Shown here in pieces: positions 29,841-37,454 of a stretch of DNA of 51,691 bases. Each line of letters begins with the position of its first letter. The first letter of the stretch is position 1. This DNA is from Streptomyces alboflavus (GTDB lineage: Bacteria; Actinomycetota; Actinomycetes; Streptomycetales; Streptomycetaceae): positions 1 through 51,691 of the forward strand of contig NZ_JNXT01000061.1 in the NCBI RefSeq assembly GCF_000716675.1, in the 5' to 3' direction. A program made the translations under genes and the position numbers. The notes below the pieces were generated by a model, which did no database searches, was not told the DNA's origin, and was given only the letters and a program-made list of their open reading frames with translations.

Positions 29841-30002
29841 GTGATGAAGCTAGCGGCTACCTCTAGAGATTTCTAGAGAAACTCGCCAGTAATCTCTAGT
29901 AATCTCTAAATCTCTCTACCTTGGGGGGCGGATTCTGGCTGGCCGGCGCCAAGATTGGGTCATCGCTCCGGGTGCTTCTGGCGGTAGCTAGAGGTAGCTG
30001 CG
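29841..30002. promoter_or_regulatory. divergent switch region with operators spaced one helical turn apart
   Basis: TCTAGAGA occurs at 29862-29869 and 29872-29879, AATCTCTA at 29891-29898 and 29901-29908, and AATCTCTC at 29909-29916; the first two pairs are exactly 10 bases apart. An 11-bp inverted repeat (GCTACCTCTAG at 29856-29866, CTAGAGGTAGC at 29988-29998) brackets the region, its right arm just before the ATG at 30003. The spacer is much more A+T-rich than its surroundings. Confidence 0.7.
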
Positions 30003-30470
30003 ATGATTGGCGGCATGGCGCCCCCCAGCGATCACACCGACCGCCACCTGCAGAAACTCGCCGCGCTCATCACGCAGCGGCGTGTCGCACTGGGCCTGAC
30101 GAACAAGGAAGCGGGCGCGGCTCGATGCGGCCTCTCGCCGATGACGTACCGGAAGATCGAGGGTGGCGAGCGCGTGACCGACACGTCGTACGCCAAGCTG
30201 GAGATCGGCTACGGCTTTCGCCCGGGCGCGTGCAGGGAGGTTCTCGACGGGGCCGACTCGATCACCCTGGAGGACGGCACCGAGTTGATCGAAGGCGGCC
30301 AGATCCGGGACCACGTGGATCCGGCCCGGCTCGCCGAGGTGACGCCGGGTGCCCTAACGAAATCTGCGAGCCTGCATGCGCCAGAGCTAACACTCGGTCA
30401 GATTGAATCGATCGCCGGGGGGTTCATGGAGGAGCTGCGAAGACTCGGCGTCGTACCGAAAGAGGACTGA
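30003..30470 (+). CDS. XRE-family HTH regulator
   Basis: 155 residues. Residues about 17-75 form an XRE domain (LAALITQRRVALGLTNKEAG, AARCGLSPMTYRKIEGGERV, YAKLEIGYGFRPGA). The C-terminal half (DGADSITLEDGTELIEGGQI and a final helix) may mediate dimerisation. ATG 30003 or 30015 could be the start; neither has a clear ribosome site, and the message may be leaderless. It forms the other half of the switch with the gene at 29840 and lies upstream of the integrase on the same strand. Confidence 0.8.
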   Translation: MIGGMAPPSDHTDRHLQKLAALITQRRVALGLTNKEAGAARCGLSPMTYRKIEGGERVTDTSYAKLEIGYGFRPGACREVLDGADSITLEDGTELIEGGQIRDHVDPARLAEVTPGALTKSASLHAPELTLGQIESIAGGFMEELRRLGVVPKED

Positions 30471-30621
30471 TCTGCACTCCTTGGCGTACAACCATTCGTG
30501 CGTAATCGAATCGTGACTCTATGGAGCTGATGAAACCTCAACATCCCCCTCCCGCCCGGCCGTTCCGCATGCAACTCTGACGGTCCACCTGGGGGGTTCT
30601 CCGAGTAGTGGAGGGGGACCT

Positions 30622-30816
30622 ATGGCGACGGTCATAATCTACGATCGGCCCGGCTTCACGGCCCACGTGCTGGTCATCAAAGGACAGATCGTCTGTGGAC
30701 TGGCCCCAGCAGCCGCCACCGACGCGGGAATTCAGGCTCGCGTCAGACGGCTGATGAAGGGCCAGGGGATCGACTGCAGAGAGTGCGGCGGCTGCCCAGT
30801 CGGCCGGACGCGCTAG
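30622..30816 (+). CDS. small Cys-containing protein
   Basis: 64 residues from ATG 30622, with GGAGGGGG upstream. Begins ATVIIYDRPGFTAHVLVIKG and ends with CRECGGCPVGRTR, a Cys triplet. Lies between the XRE regulator and the integrase; about 150 bases upstream hold a small dyad (ATTCG...CGAAT near 30493-30510) but no other gene. Confidence 0.6.
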   Translation: MATVIIYDRPGFTAHVLVIKGQIVCGLAPAAATDAGIQARVRRLMKGQGIDCRECGGCPVGRTR

Positions 30817-30896
30817 GCGCAGTCAGTACGCGGAAGCCGGTGGTAGGGGTGCCTGCCGGCACATCCGCCCAAGCCCGTTTCTTTCCGGGGGGGCGC

Positions 30897-32276
30897 ATGC
30901 CTTACGTGGAGGTGCGCGGAAACTCGATCCGCGTGAAGTGGTGGGCTGGCGAGTACAAGCTCGACGGAGACGGCCGCCCCACGAAGACGAAGAAGTACGA
31001 GTCCGCCAGCGGGCCCGAGCCGGGCATCCCGTTCGAGGATGAAGACAAGGCCTACAACTTCGGGCTGGACCGCGAATACGACGTCCGGCACGGCAAGCAC
31101 ATCCCGCGGGCCGACTCCCAGACGCTCATGGAGACGTACGTCTGGCTCTGGTTCGAAGCGGCATCCCTGAGGCCGAACTCGCGCAAGACCTACAAGTCGA
31201 TGCTCAACTCCGTGATCGTGCCGCACTGGGGGCAACGCCCTGTCGGAGCCATCTCGGCACTCGAATACGACCTCTGGAAGGCGCAGATCGAGAAGAGGTA
31301 CTCGGAGAACTACGCCGACGGGCTGCGAGGCCTGTTCCGCATGCTGATGGAAGACGCGGTCCTCAAGTACAAGCTGCGTACCGACTCCCCGATCATCGAG
31401 CAGCGCCGCCGCGGCAAGTACACGAAGAAGAAGACCCGCCGCGAGAAGTCGGACCTGCCCATCGGCGCCATCCACAAGGCGGCCGTGAACGCCTACCACG
31501 TGTGGGGCTTCACGGGGTGGACCTACATCTGGACCATAGCTTTCACGGCCATGCGCCCGCCCGGCGAGATGTACGGGCTGCAGCGCGGCTACTCCTCGCC
31601 CCACTGGCCGGCCTCTGACTCCGACCGGAAGCGGCGGGAAGAAGGCCTGAAGAGGTACACCAAGAACGGCTTGCACGCCATCCGGGTGCAGCACCAGCTG
31701 TACAAGGTGGAGGGCAAGCCCACGCTCGCCGGGCCGAAGTACGAGTCGTACCGGACGCTGGTGATCCCTCCCTGCCTCCACGAGATGCAGTGCGCGCTGC
31801 TGGCGTCGCACGATCAGCCGTTCACGTTCCTGTCGCTGATGGGCAAGCCGCTGCTCGGGGTGCGGTTCGACCGGGACTACTGGCACCCGATCCGGGACGG
31901 GGCGGACGAGCGGAAGTCGCGCAAGGGGTACGAGCGTTTCACCCGGCCGAAGCTGCTTGCGGTGGAGGATCTGGCGGGGGAGGACATCTACCGACTGCGG
32001 CACTGGCACCGGGAACTGCTGGACGAGCCGGGCGCGGACATCGCGCGGGTGGCGAAGGAGGCTCGGCTGGGGCACGAGCTGCCGGGCGTCGAGGGCGTGT
32101 ACAGCAACGTGACGCTGGCGATGGAGATGCGTATCGTCGAGTACCTGCAGGGAGTCTGGGAGACGTTCCTCGCGACGGGGCCGTGGTTGCCGCCGTTTCC
32201 CATGCCTCTCCCAGATGATCACCGATCTGGGGTTCCTTCCCTGTTCAGTGACTTTCCCATCCTTGAGGGCGACTGA
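30897..32276 (+). CDS. int: tyrosine recombinase (integrase)
   Basis: 459 residues from ATG 30897, preceded by a G-rich site. The N-terminus (MPYVEVRGNSIRVKWWAGEY) is the arm-binding domain, and residues about 75-160 are the core-binding domain. The catalytic domain is complete: Arg220 in TAMRPPGEMYGL, Lys281 in the beta-hairpin, His369-x-x-Arg372 in RHWHRELL, His393 in LGHELPG, and the nucleophile Tyr402 in GVYSNV. It should drive site-specific integration and excision of the element. Its gene reads outwards towards the chromosome at the right edge, the usual place for int next to attP-derived sequence. Confidence 0.9.
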   Translation: MPYVEVRGNSIRVKWWAGEYKLDGDGRPTKTKKYESASGPEPGIPFEDEDKAYNFGLDREYDVRHGKHIPRADSQTLMETYVWLWFEAASLRPNSRKTYKSMLNSVIVPHWGQRPVGAISALEYDLWKAQIEKRYSENYADGLRGLFRMLMEDAVLKYKLRTDSPIIEQRRRGKYTKKKTRREKSDLPIGAIHKAAVNAYHVWGFTGWTYIWTIAFTAMRPPGEMYGLQRGYSSPHWPASDSDRKRREEGLKRYTKNGLHAIRVQHQLYKVEGKPTLAGPKYESYRTLVIPPCLHEMQCALLASHDQPFTFLSLMGKPLLGVRFDRDYWHPIRDGADERKSRKGYERFTRPKLLAVEDLAGEDIYRLRHWHRELLDEPGADIARVAKEARLGHELPGVEGVYSNVTLAMEMRIVEYLQGVWETFLATGPWLPPFPMPLPDDHRSGVPSLFSDFPILEGD

Positions 32277-32464
32277 TGAAGTCCATGAACCGGCACATGG
32301 GGAAGGTCGACTTCAAGGAGGCACCTGGCCCCTCGGCCTCCCCGGACGGCTCTGGCCCCTCGGCCTCGTCGGACTCCTCGGGTGGCTCCGAGGGGGCTGA
32401 GCCTGCGGCCTCCGGCGCGGCGGGCGCCTCCGGCGCGGGGAGCGAGGGCGGCAAGGGAGCCTGA
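32276..32464 (+). CDS. small low-complexity protein, doubtful
   Basis: 62 residues. The ATG overlaps the integrase stop (TGATG). The N-terminal 17 residues (MKSMNRHMGKVDFKEAP) look like a genuine polar peptide; the rest is Gly/Ser/Ala/Glu low complexity. It could be a coupled small gene, or the remains of a host gene at the attachment site. An internal GGAGG near 32320 gives no later start. Confidence 0.4.
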   Translation: MKSMNRHMGKVDFKEAPGPSASPDGSGPSASSDSSGGSEGAEPAASGAAGASGAGSEGGKGA

Positions 32465-32510
32465 GGCTTCTGGTGGGGCGCACGGGGCAGGTCGTCCGGC
32501 GCGCCCCTCT

Positions 32511-32612
32511 CGGGGGCTCCGCCCCCGGACCCCCGTATCGGCGCTCCGCGCCTCGTCCTCAATCTCCCCCAAGCTCTTAAGGAGCAGGGGGGACCCCCAC
32601 GACGGGCTGAAA
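32511..32612. repeat. Streptomyces dispersed repeat with a second repeat nested in it
   Basis: Order of parts: GGGGGCTCCGCCCCC hairpin, GGACCCCCG, ATCGGCGCTCCGCGCCTCG, TCCTCAATC, then an inserted hairpin unit (TCCCCCAAGCTC ... GAGCAGGGGGGA), then ACGGGCTGAAA. In the copy at 51.6 kb the parts TCCTCAATC and ACGGGCTAAAA are separated only by GCCGG, so here a second repeat has split the first. Confidence 0.75.
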
Positions 32613-32615
32613 GAC

Positions 32616-33647
32616 TCACCGCGAGTGGTCCGCCAGTGACAGCAGCAGGTGTGCCGACTCCGGGCGCAGGTGGTCGGAGTGGGCGCCTGCGGGGCCGCGG
32701 CCGTGGGTGAAGACCTCGCTTGCGTCGACGTTGACGAAGTGGTGGTCGAGGGTGGTGTGCGGGTACGGCTCGGTGGTGTCCCGCATCCGGATGCCCGAGA
32801 CGGGTGCGGGAGCCGTTCCGATGCCCGCGTAGCCGATGCCCGCCCGTTTCTCGGCGCGCAGGTGCCAGAAGCCCGTGGCGCGGTCGTGCTGGGAGTACGT
32901 GGCCACGACCGGCCCGTGCAAGGGCGCCCCCGCGAGCGCGGTGAACGTGGCCGCGAAGGCGTCACGCGCCGCCGCCATCTGCAACAGCAGCATCGAGTCG
33001 ACGGTGAACGGCCGCCCCGGCGGCGCGGGCATGCTCCACCCCAGCGTCCCGCCCGGCGGCGCCGCCGCCCACTGCACCGCCTCGCACAGCAGCCGGCAGC
33101 CGAACGAATGCCCCACGAGGTGCAGGTACTGGCCGCCGCGGTTGGCGAGGACGGGCGCGGCGTACGGGTCGCCCCTGTGGGTGTCCAGGTATCCCAGGAG
33201 CTGTGCGATCACGCGGGCCGCGTGCCCCTCGGTGCCCATGGCATGGGCGCGGTCGCGGATGCGGCGGTAGCCGCCGAGGGAGGGCAGCGAGCGCGACGGC
33301 CAGCGGACCAGGACCGGCCACGGGGCGAAGCCACGGTGTGCGGGGGTGGCGCGCCGGAGCTGCGGATACAGCTCCGCCTGTTCGTCCCGCTGCCGCTCCA
33401 CCAGGTCCATCAGCGTCCGCAGCGCCCCCAGCGCCGACGCCTGCGAGGTCTGCCACCCGTGGACGTAGACGACGATGTCCGTCGCCCAGGGCGGGGGCGT
33501 CAGGCGTTGTGCGAGGTACGCGTCCAGGCCTGGCGGCGGCACGGGGCGCGGACCGTCGCGGGTGGGCCGCAGGGGCCAGCCGGTCGCGTCCAGGTCGACG
33601 ACGGCGACACGGCCGTCCCCGTACTGCTCTGTGGAGTCCTCGTTCAC
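32616..33647 (-). CDS. alpha/beta hydrolase of a CHAT/STAND operon
   Basis: 343 residues from GTG 33647. DIVVYVHGWQTSQ supplies the oxyanion-hole strand, LVGHSFGCR the nucleophile Ser181, TYSQHDRATG an Asp (255), and GAHSDHLRPE a His (323 or 326). The catalytic triad of an esterase/lipase therefore appears complete. There is no signal peptide. The GTG overlaps the CHAT protease stop by 4 bases (GTGA), so the two are made together. In a conflict-system reading it would be the effector acting on lipids or other esters; the substrate is unknown. Confidence 0.8.
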   Translation of the reverse strand: MNEDSTEQYGDGRVAVVDLDATGWPLRPTRDGPRPVPPPGLDAYLAQRLTPPPWATDIVVYVHGWQTSQASALGALRTLMDLVERQRDEQAELYPQLRRATPAHRGFAPWPVLVRWPSRSLPSLGGYRRIRDRAHAMGTEGHAARVIAQLLGYLDTHRGDPYAAPVLANRGGQYLHLVGHSFGCRLLCEAVQWAAAPPGGTLGWSMPAPPGRPFTVDSMLLLQMAAARDAFAATFTALAGAPLHGPVVATYSQHDRATGFWHLRAEKRAGIGYAGIGTAPAPVSGIRMRDTTEPYPHTTLDHHFVNVDASEVFTHGRGPAGAHSDHLRPESAHLLLSLADHSR

Positions 33648-34942
33648 GCTGTGCGCTCCAAGCGGCTGTCCATGCCGCTGTGCAGGGCGTACGCGAAGCC
33701 CAGCGGGTTGTGGCAGGTGTCGGCGAAGTGGCGGGACAGGGCGTGGGCGATGTCGCCCGCCGTCTCCCGTCCGGTCAGGTAGCGGGTGACGAAGGCGAGC
33801 GCGTACTCGGCGGCGAAGCGCTGGGGCATCTCGATCTGGGGGCCGAGGATGCCGCTCGCGCCCGCGTCGAACAGGGCCCTGCCGAGGTAGGCCAGGTCGG
33901 CGTTGCCGGGGAGCCCCGCGTAGCAGGCGTTGAGCAGGACGAAGGGGCGGAACGGCACGCAGGAGTGCGGGGGCGGGCGGTGGGCGCGCAGGCTGTGCGC
34001 GTCGATGGCCCGCTGGTCGGTCAACTTCAGGACGAGGTAAGGGGGTTCGTCGCCGGACGTGGTGAAGTGGCCGTGGCACCAGAAGTACATCAGCTGCTCG
34101 TCGAGGAGGGTGTCGCCGAGGGCGCGTTCCAGCTGGTCGCGGGTGGTGCGCTCGACGAGGTCGCCGCCGTCGGCGAGGGCGGTGGCGACGTCGGCGGCCC
34201 GGGTCAGGCCCTGTGCGTCGACGCCCGTGTCGTGGTTGAGGCTGACCGTGGGGGCGGAGCGGGGCGGCGGGTCGCGGTCGTCGGCGACGCGGGCGTAGGC
34301 GTTGCCGCCGGTGTGTTCGAGCTGGTGGCGGTAGCCGAGGAAGCGGTCGAAGAGGCTCTCGGGGCCCGGCCCCGGGTCCTCGTCCGGCGTGGCGGGCAGA
34401 CACAGCATCGGCCACGGCAGGTACAGGTCCGAGTGGAAGCGGATCCGCAGCGGCCGGTCGCTGCCGAGGACGTCCGTCAGGAAGCCGCGGAAGAGCTTCA
34501 GCTCCTCGGACTCGCCGCCGAGGAGGACGTCGTAGAGCAACTGGGTGCCGTCCAGGGCCAGCCGGGCGAGCGCGGCCCGCAGTTCGGCCGATGGCCGGTC
34601 GGTCAGGTCGATGAGGGAGGCGTACGGGAGCGGGGTGGTCCCGGGGGCCGGGCGGCCCGTCGCGTCCAGCGGCTGGAGCGCCACGAACTCGTCCTTCCAC
34701 ACCTGCCGCAGCCGCGCCGCCACCGAACGGACCTCGCGGGGGCGGACGTTGAGCGTCACCGTGTGCTCGGAGCCGCTGAGGGAAGGGACCTCCGGTCCGT
34801 ACATCCGGGCCTGCACGGGCTCGTCCTCGCGGCGCGCGTCGAGGCCGACGACGACGTCCGGGTGGCGGATGACATGCCGGGGGAGCCGGGTGAAGCCGAG
34901 GCTGGGGTCGTGTGTGACGCGCGTCGGGAGTTCGTGGGCCAT
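33644..34942 (-). CDS. CHAT-domain cysteine protease
   Basis: 432 residues from ATG 34942. The C-terminal half (about 230-425) is a CHAT (caspase HetF-associated with TPR) domain: His290 in YFWCHGHFTT and Cys340 in VLLNACYAGLPG form the dyad, followed by GASGILGPQIEMP and FAAEYALAFVTRYL. The N-terminal ~200 residues are a less recognisable domain with LLYDVLLGGESEELKLFRGF. CHAT proteases act in several bacterial immunity systems by cleaving a partner after activation by a sensor. The gene is 5 bases after the TPR protein stop and overlaps the hydrolase start. Confidence 0.88.
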   Translation of the reverse strand: MAHELPTRVTHDPSLGFTRLPRHVIRHPDVVVGLDARREDEPVQARMYGPEVPSLSGSEHTVTLNVRPREVRSVAARLRQVWKDEFVALQPLDATGRPAPGTTPLPYASLIDLTDRPSAELRAALARLALDGTQLLYDVLLGGESEELKLFRGFLTDVLGSDRPLRIRFHSDLYLPWPMLCLPATPDEDPGPGPESLFDRFLGYRHQLEHTGGNAYARVADDRDPPPRSAPTVSLNHDTGVDAQGLTRAADVATALADGGDLVERTTRDQLERALGDTLLDEQLMYFWCHGHFTTSGDEPPYLVLKLTDQRAIDAHSLRAHRPPPHSCVPFRPFVLLNACYAGLPGNADLAYLGRALFDAGASGILGPQIEMPQRFAAEYALAFVTRYLTGRETAGDIAHALSRHFADTCHNPLGFAYALHSGMDSRLERTA

Positions 34943-34947
34943 GGGTC

Positions 34948-37410
34948 CTAGGCCCTCCGCAGCGCTTCGGGCGAGAGCGCGTCCCGCGGGCCGCCCGGGT
35001 CGTCGGTGACGTCGATGTACGTCTCGACCTGCTGCAGGACGGTGGCCGTCGCGGAGTCCTCCACCGTGAAGAGGAGTCGGTGGCGGCCCGCCCTGCGCGG
35101 CGTGAACAGGAACTCGGCGCCGTCCGGGTCTTGGGAGGAGGGCTTGAGCGTCAGGGCGTGCGCGGGTTCGACGTCGGCGGCCGTGAGGGGGGTCGCGCGG
35201 GCGGTCAGCCAGGGGAGGTCGGGGGTGGGGGCGGACCAGGGGTGCCGCGGGCCGGGGTCGACGTGGAGGGTGATGCGGGACGCGGTGCCGGGGGTGGAGT
35301 CGTCGTCGAGGAGGGTGAGGCGGATGTGGGAGAGGGGGGTGGGGAAGGGGGTGAGGTTGTCGGCGCGGGTGCCCGGTTCGGGGATGAGGTGGCGGGCGGT
35401 GAGGGGGATGCCTTGCGGACGGCTGCCGGGGCGGACGGCGCTCCAGCGCAGCGACATGGCCCACTCCTCACCGCAGGGGTCACCGATGGCCTCGAACTGG
35501 CGTTGGGCGTTCCGGTACAACCCGGCCGCGGCCGACTCCCAGATCAGCCCGTCCCCCAGCCACATGTTCGCCAGCTCCAGGGTGTTCCAGGCCTGGCCGT
35601 GGCGGCAGCCGGACTGTTGGAAGCGATCCATCGCCGCTTGGAGCTGGGCCTCCTTCGTCCGTGGTGGCGCAAGACCGGCGAACGGCAGGAGCGCGCGACA
35701 GTGCTGTGCCCAGGCGTGGCCCAGCTGGTCGGGGACGTCAGACAGTTCCTGTTCCGCCATGCGGGCCAGCGGGGCGGCCCCCTCCCGGTCGCCGGACGCG
35801 TCGTGGGCCAGGGCGAGATGCAGGTGCGTCCACCCCTTCCCGCGCGCGTCGCCGTTCGACAGGTGCAGGCCGAGTGCCGTGCGCAACTGGTGGAGTGCCT
35901 CCGTATGGTTCCCGAACAGCACTTGGTTCCGGCCGAGTTCGGTCTCGGTCCAGGCCTGGCCCTGACGGTCGCCCAGCTCCATGAACATGTGCCGGGCGAC
36001 CTCCAGGCGCTTCTGTGCCTCCTCCAGGTCGCCGCGCACCATCCGCAGCCGCCCGTAGTGGTGGATGGCCCAGGCCTCGCCCCGTGCGTCGCCCCGGACC
36101 TGGTGGGCTTCCACGGCGCTGCGCAACAGCCTTTCGGCTCCCTGTAGTTCACCCATGTCGCACTGGACGGCCGCGCGGGTGTGCAGGGCCCAGCCGTCCG
36201 GCGGTACGGAGTCGGGGATGGCGTCGAGCGTGGCCACGGCCTCGCGCAAGTGGCCCGCGTGGCGGAGGGTGATCGCCTTGTGGACGGTGGCCCGCGGGGA
36301 GTCGAGGGTGGCCAGGGCCTCCAGGGCGGGAAGGGGACTGCCGGTCTCCCTGGCCGAGACGGCCGCCGTGAGCTTCAGCGGTTCCCAGTCCCCGGTGGCA
36401 TGCCAGAAGGACTGCTTGAGCCGCAGCAGTCTGAACAGGCCGTGCCGTCCGACGAGTTGAGCTTCCAGCCGATCGGGCAGTGCGGCAGCCACCTCGTCCG
36501 CCCCGGCGCGGGAGAAGCGCGCCATGAGGTCGACGTACGCGTCCGTGCCGTCGCGTGGGTCGGTGAAGCCGTCGAGCACTGCCGTGGCGAGGTCGATGTA
36601 CAAGCGAGTGCGGGCGTCCGTGCGTGGGGCCGGGCGTAGCCGGTACCGCTCTTGCCGCGTCTCCTGGAGCCGCCCGCTCGCGTACAGCTCCCGAAGTGCC
36701 CTCCGGACCCCGCTGGGGGGCCGCCGTGTCGTCCTCAGGAGCGTGGTCGCCACTTCCGCGTTGACCTCGTAGCCCTGCCAGCGTTCGAGCGACTTCAGCA
36801 GGGTCTGGGCCAGTGGGCTGGTGTCGGTTGTCCGGCTTTCCGGGGCATCCGTCACCTCGTAGGCGACCAACGGCACCTTGGGCGCTTCGTGCACGGCCTC
36901 GGAGACGGCGAGGACCCGGGAGTCCGTGCCTTGGACGAGCCGGTGGGCGAGCCGCAGCAGATCGGCTCCGGCCGCCCCGGAGGGCAGCCCGTCGAGCACC
37001 ACCAGATGCCGCCGTTGCAGCAGCACGTCACGGCACGGCCAGATCAGCGCCTCCTCCAGCGCGGCGGGCTCGGCCAGCACCAGTCGGTACAGGGACTGCG
37101 GAGGGCGGCCGTCGAGCAACTGCTCAAGGAGCGGCAGCAGCACGAGGTCGGGCGTGGCGCCCGCAGCGCCGAGCGGCACCCAGCAGGGCGTGAACCGCGC
37201 CGTTTCCTCCCCCGCGTCCCGCGCCAGATGCGCAAGCCGGACCGCCTGCTGGTACGTTCCGGCGCCTGGTGCCCCGTACAGCTCCAGGATCGGGAGACTC
37301 TCACCGCCGGGCCGCAGGAACACATGCAGCGCGTCCGGCAGCTCCCCCACCTCCCGAGGCCCGTCGAACGGCGCCAGATCCTCCGGAAGCCACCCCTCCA
37401 CGTACCCCAC
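34948..37410 (-). CDS. degenerate STAND-like ATPase with TPR repeats and C-terminal beta-sandwich-like domain
   Basis: 820 residues. A short N-terminus leads to a P-loop-like LELYGAPGAGTYQQ (46-53), where Lys-Ser/Thr is lost, and a Walker B-like HLVVLDGLPSG, so ATP binding is doubtful. A winged-helix region follows (RRPPSGVRRALRELYASGRL). Residues about 350-640 are TPR-like repeats with a recurrent R-G-[DE]-x-x-G-[QEK]-[AG]-W signature. The last ~150 residues are beta-rich (IRLTLLDDDSTPG, HRLLFTVEDSATATVLQQVE). It lies between the NB-ARC protein and the CHAT protease and may scaffold the two. Confidence 0.75.
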   Translation of the reverse strand: MGYVEGWLPEDLAPFDGPREVGELPDALHVFLRPGGESLPILELYGAPGAGTYQQAVRLAHLARDAGEETARFTPCWVPLGAAGATPDLVLLPLLEQLLDGRPPQSLYRLVLAEPAALEEALIWPCRDVLLQRRHLVVLDGLPSGAAGADLLRLAHRLVQGTDSRVLAVSEAVHEAPKVPLVAYEVTDAPESRTTDTSPLAQTLLKSLERWQGYEVNAEVATTLLRTTRRPPSGVRRALRELYASGRLQETRQERYRLRPAPRTDARTRLYIDLATAVLDGFTDPRDGTDAYVDLMARFSRAGADEVAAALPDRLEAQLVGRHGLFRLLRLKQSFWHATGDWEPLKLTAAVSARETGSPLPALEALATLDSPRATVHKAITLRHAGHLREAVATLDAIPDSVPPDGWALHTRAAVQCDMGELQGAERLLRSAVEAHQVRGDARGEAWAIHHYGRLRMVRGDLEEAQKRLEVARHMFMELGDRQGQAWTETELGRNQVLFGNHTEALHQLRTALGLHLSNGDARGKGWTHLHLALAHDASGDREGAAPLARMAEQELSDVPDQLGHAWAQHCRALLPFAGLAPPRTKEAQLQAAMDRFQQSGCRHGQAWNTLELANMWLGDGLIWESAAAGLYRNAQRQFEAIGDPCGEEWAMSLRWSAVRPGSRPQGIPLTARHLIPEPGTRADNLTPFPTPLSHIRLTLLDDDSTPGTASRITLHVDPGPRHPWSAPTPDLPWLTARATPLTAADVEPAHALTLKPSSQDPDGAEFLFTPRRAGRHRLLFTVEDSATATVLQQVETYIDVTDDPGGPRDALSPEALRRA

Positions 37411-37454
37411 CCCCCGGACCGCCGCTCCCTCAACTCCCCACTATGGCCCGCCGC

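Larger units (their letters stand above)
1..32280. mobile_element. integrated mobile element (AICE- or prophage-like), left end outside window
   Basis: Gene content defines the region: a complete tyrosine integrase at the right edge (30897-32276), a repressor-type XRE switch, an initiator/helicase-loader pair with iterons, ERF/YqaJ/RuvC/DnaQ recombination genes, and a SpdA-like spread cluster. Most genes are short, overlapping, and encode proteins typical of actinophages or integrative plasmids. No FtsK-like Tra and no capsid, terminase or portal gene is present, so plasmid-like AICE, phage-plasmid or prophage cannot be decided. The right edge is placed just after the integrase because dispersed chromosomal repeats begin at 32.5 kb. 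I found no direct repeat that could be attL/attR and no tRNA at the right edge. Confidence 0.8.

Noticed and set aside
32200..32300. Search for attR as a direct repeat of left-hand sequence
   Set aside because: No convincing repeat was found by eye; the left end is probably outside the window, so no att site is reported.
32616..34700. 694-codon frame running through the CHAT gene into the hydrolase
   Set aside because: The first 350 codons are Arg/Pro-rich shadow of the CHAT gene. The real hydrolase begins at GTG 33647 with a GTGA overlap.
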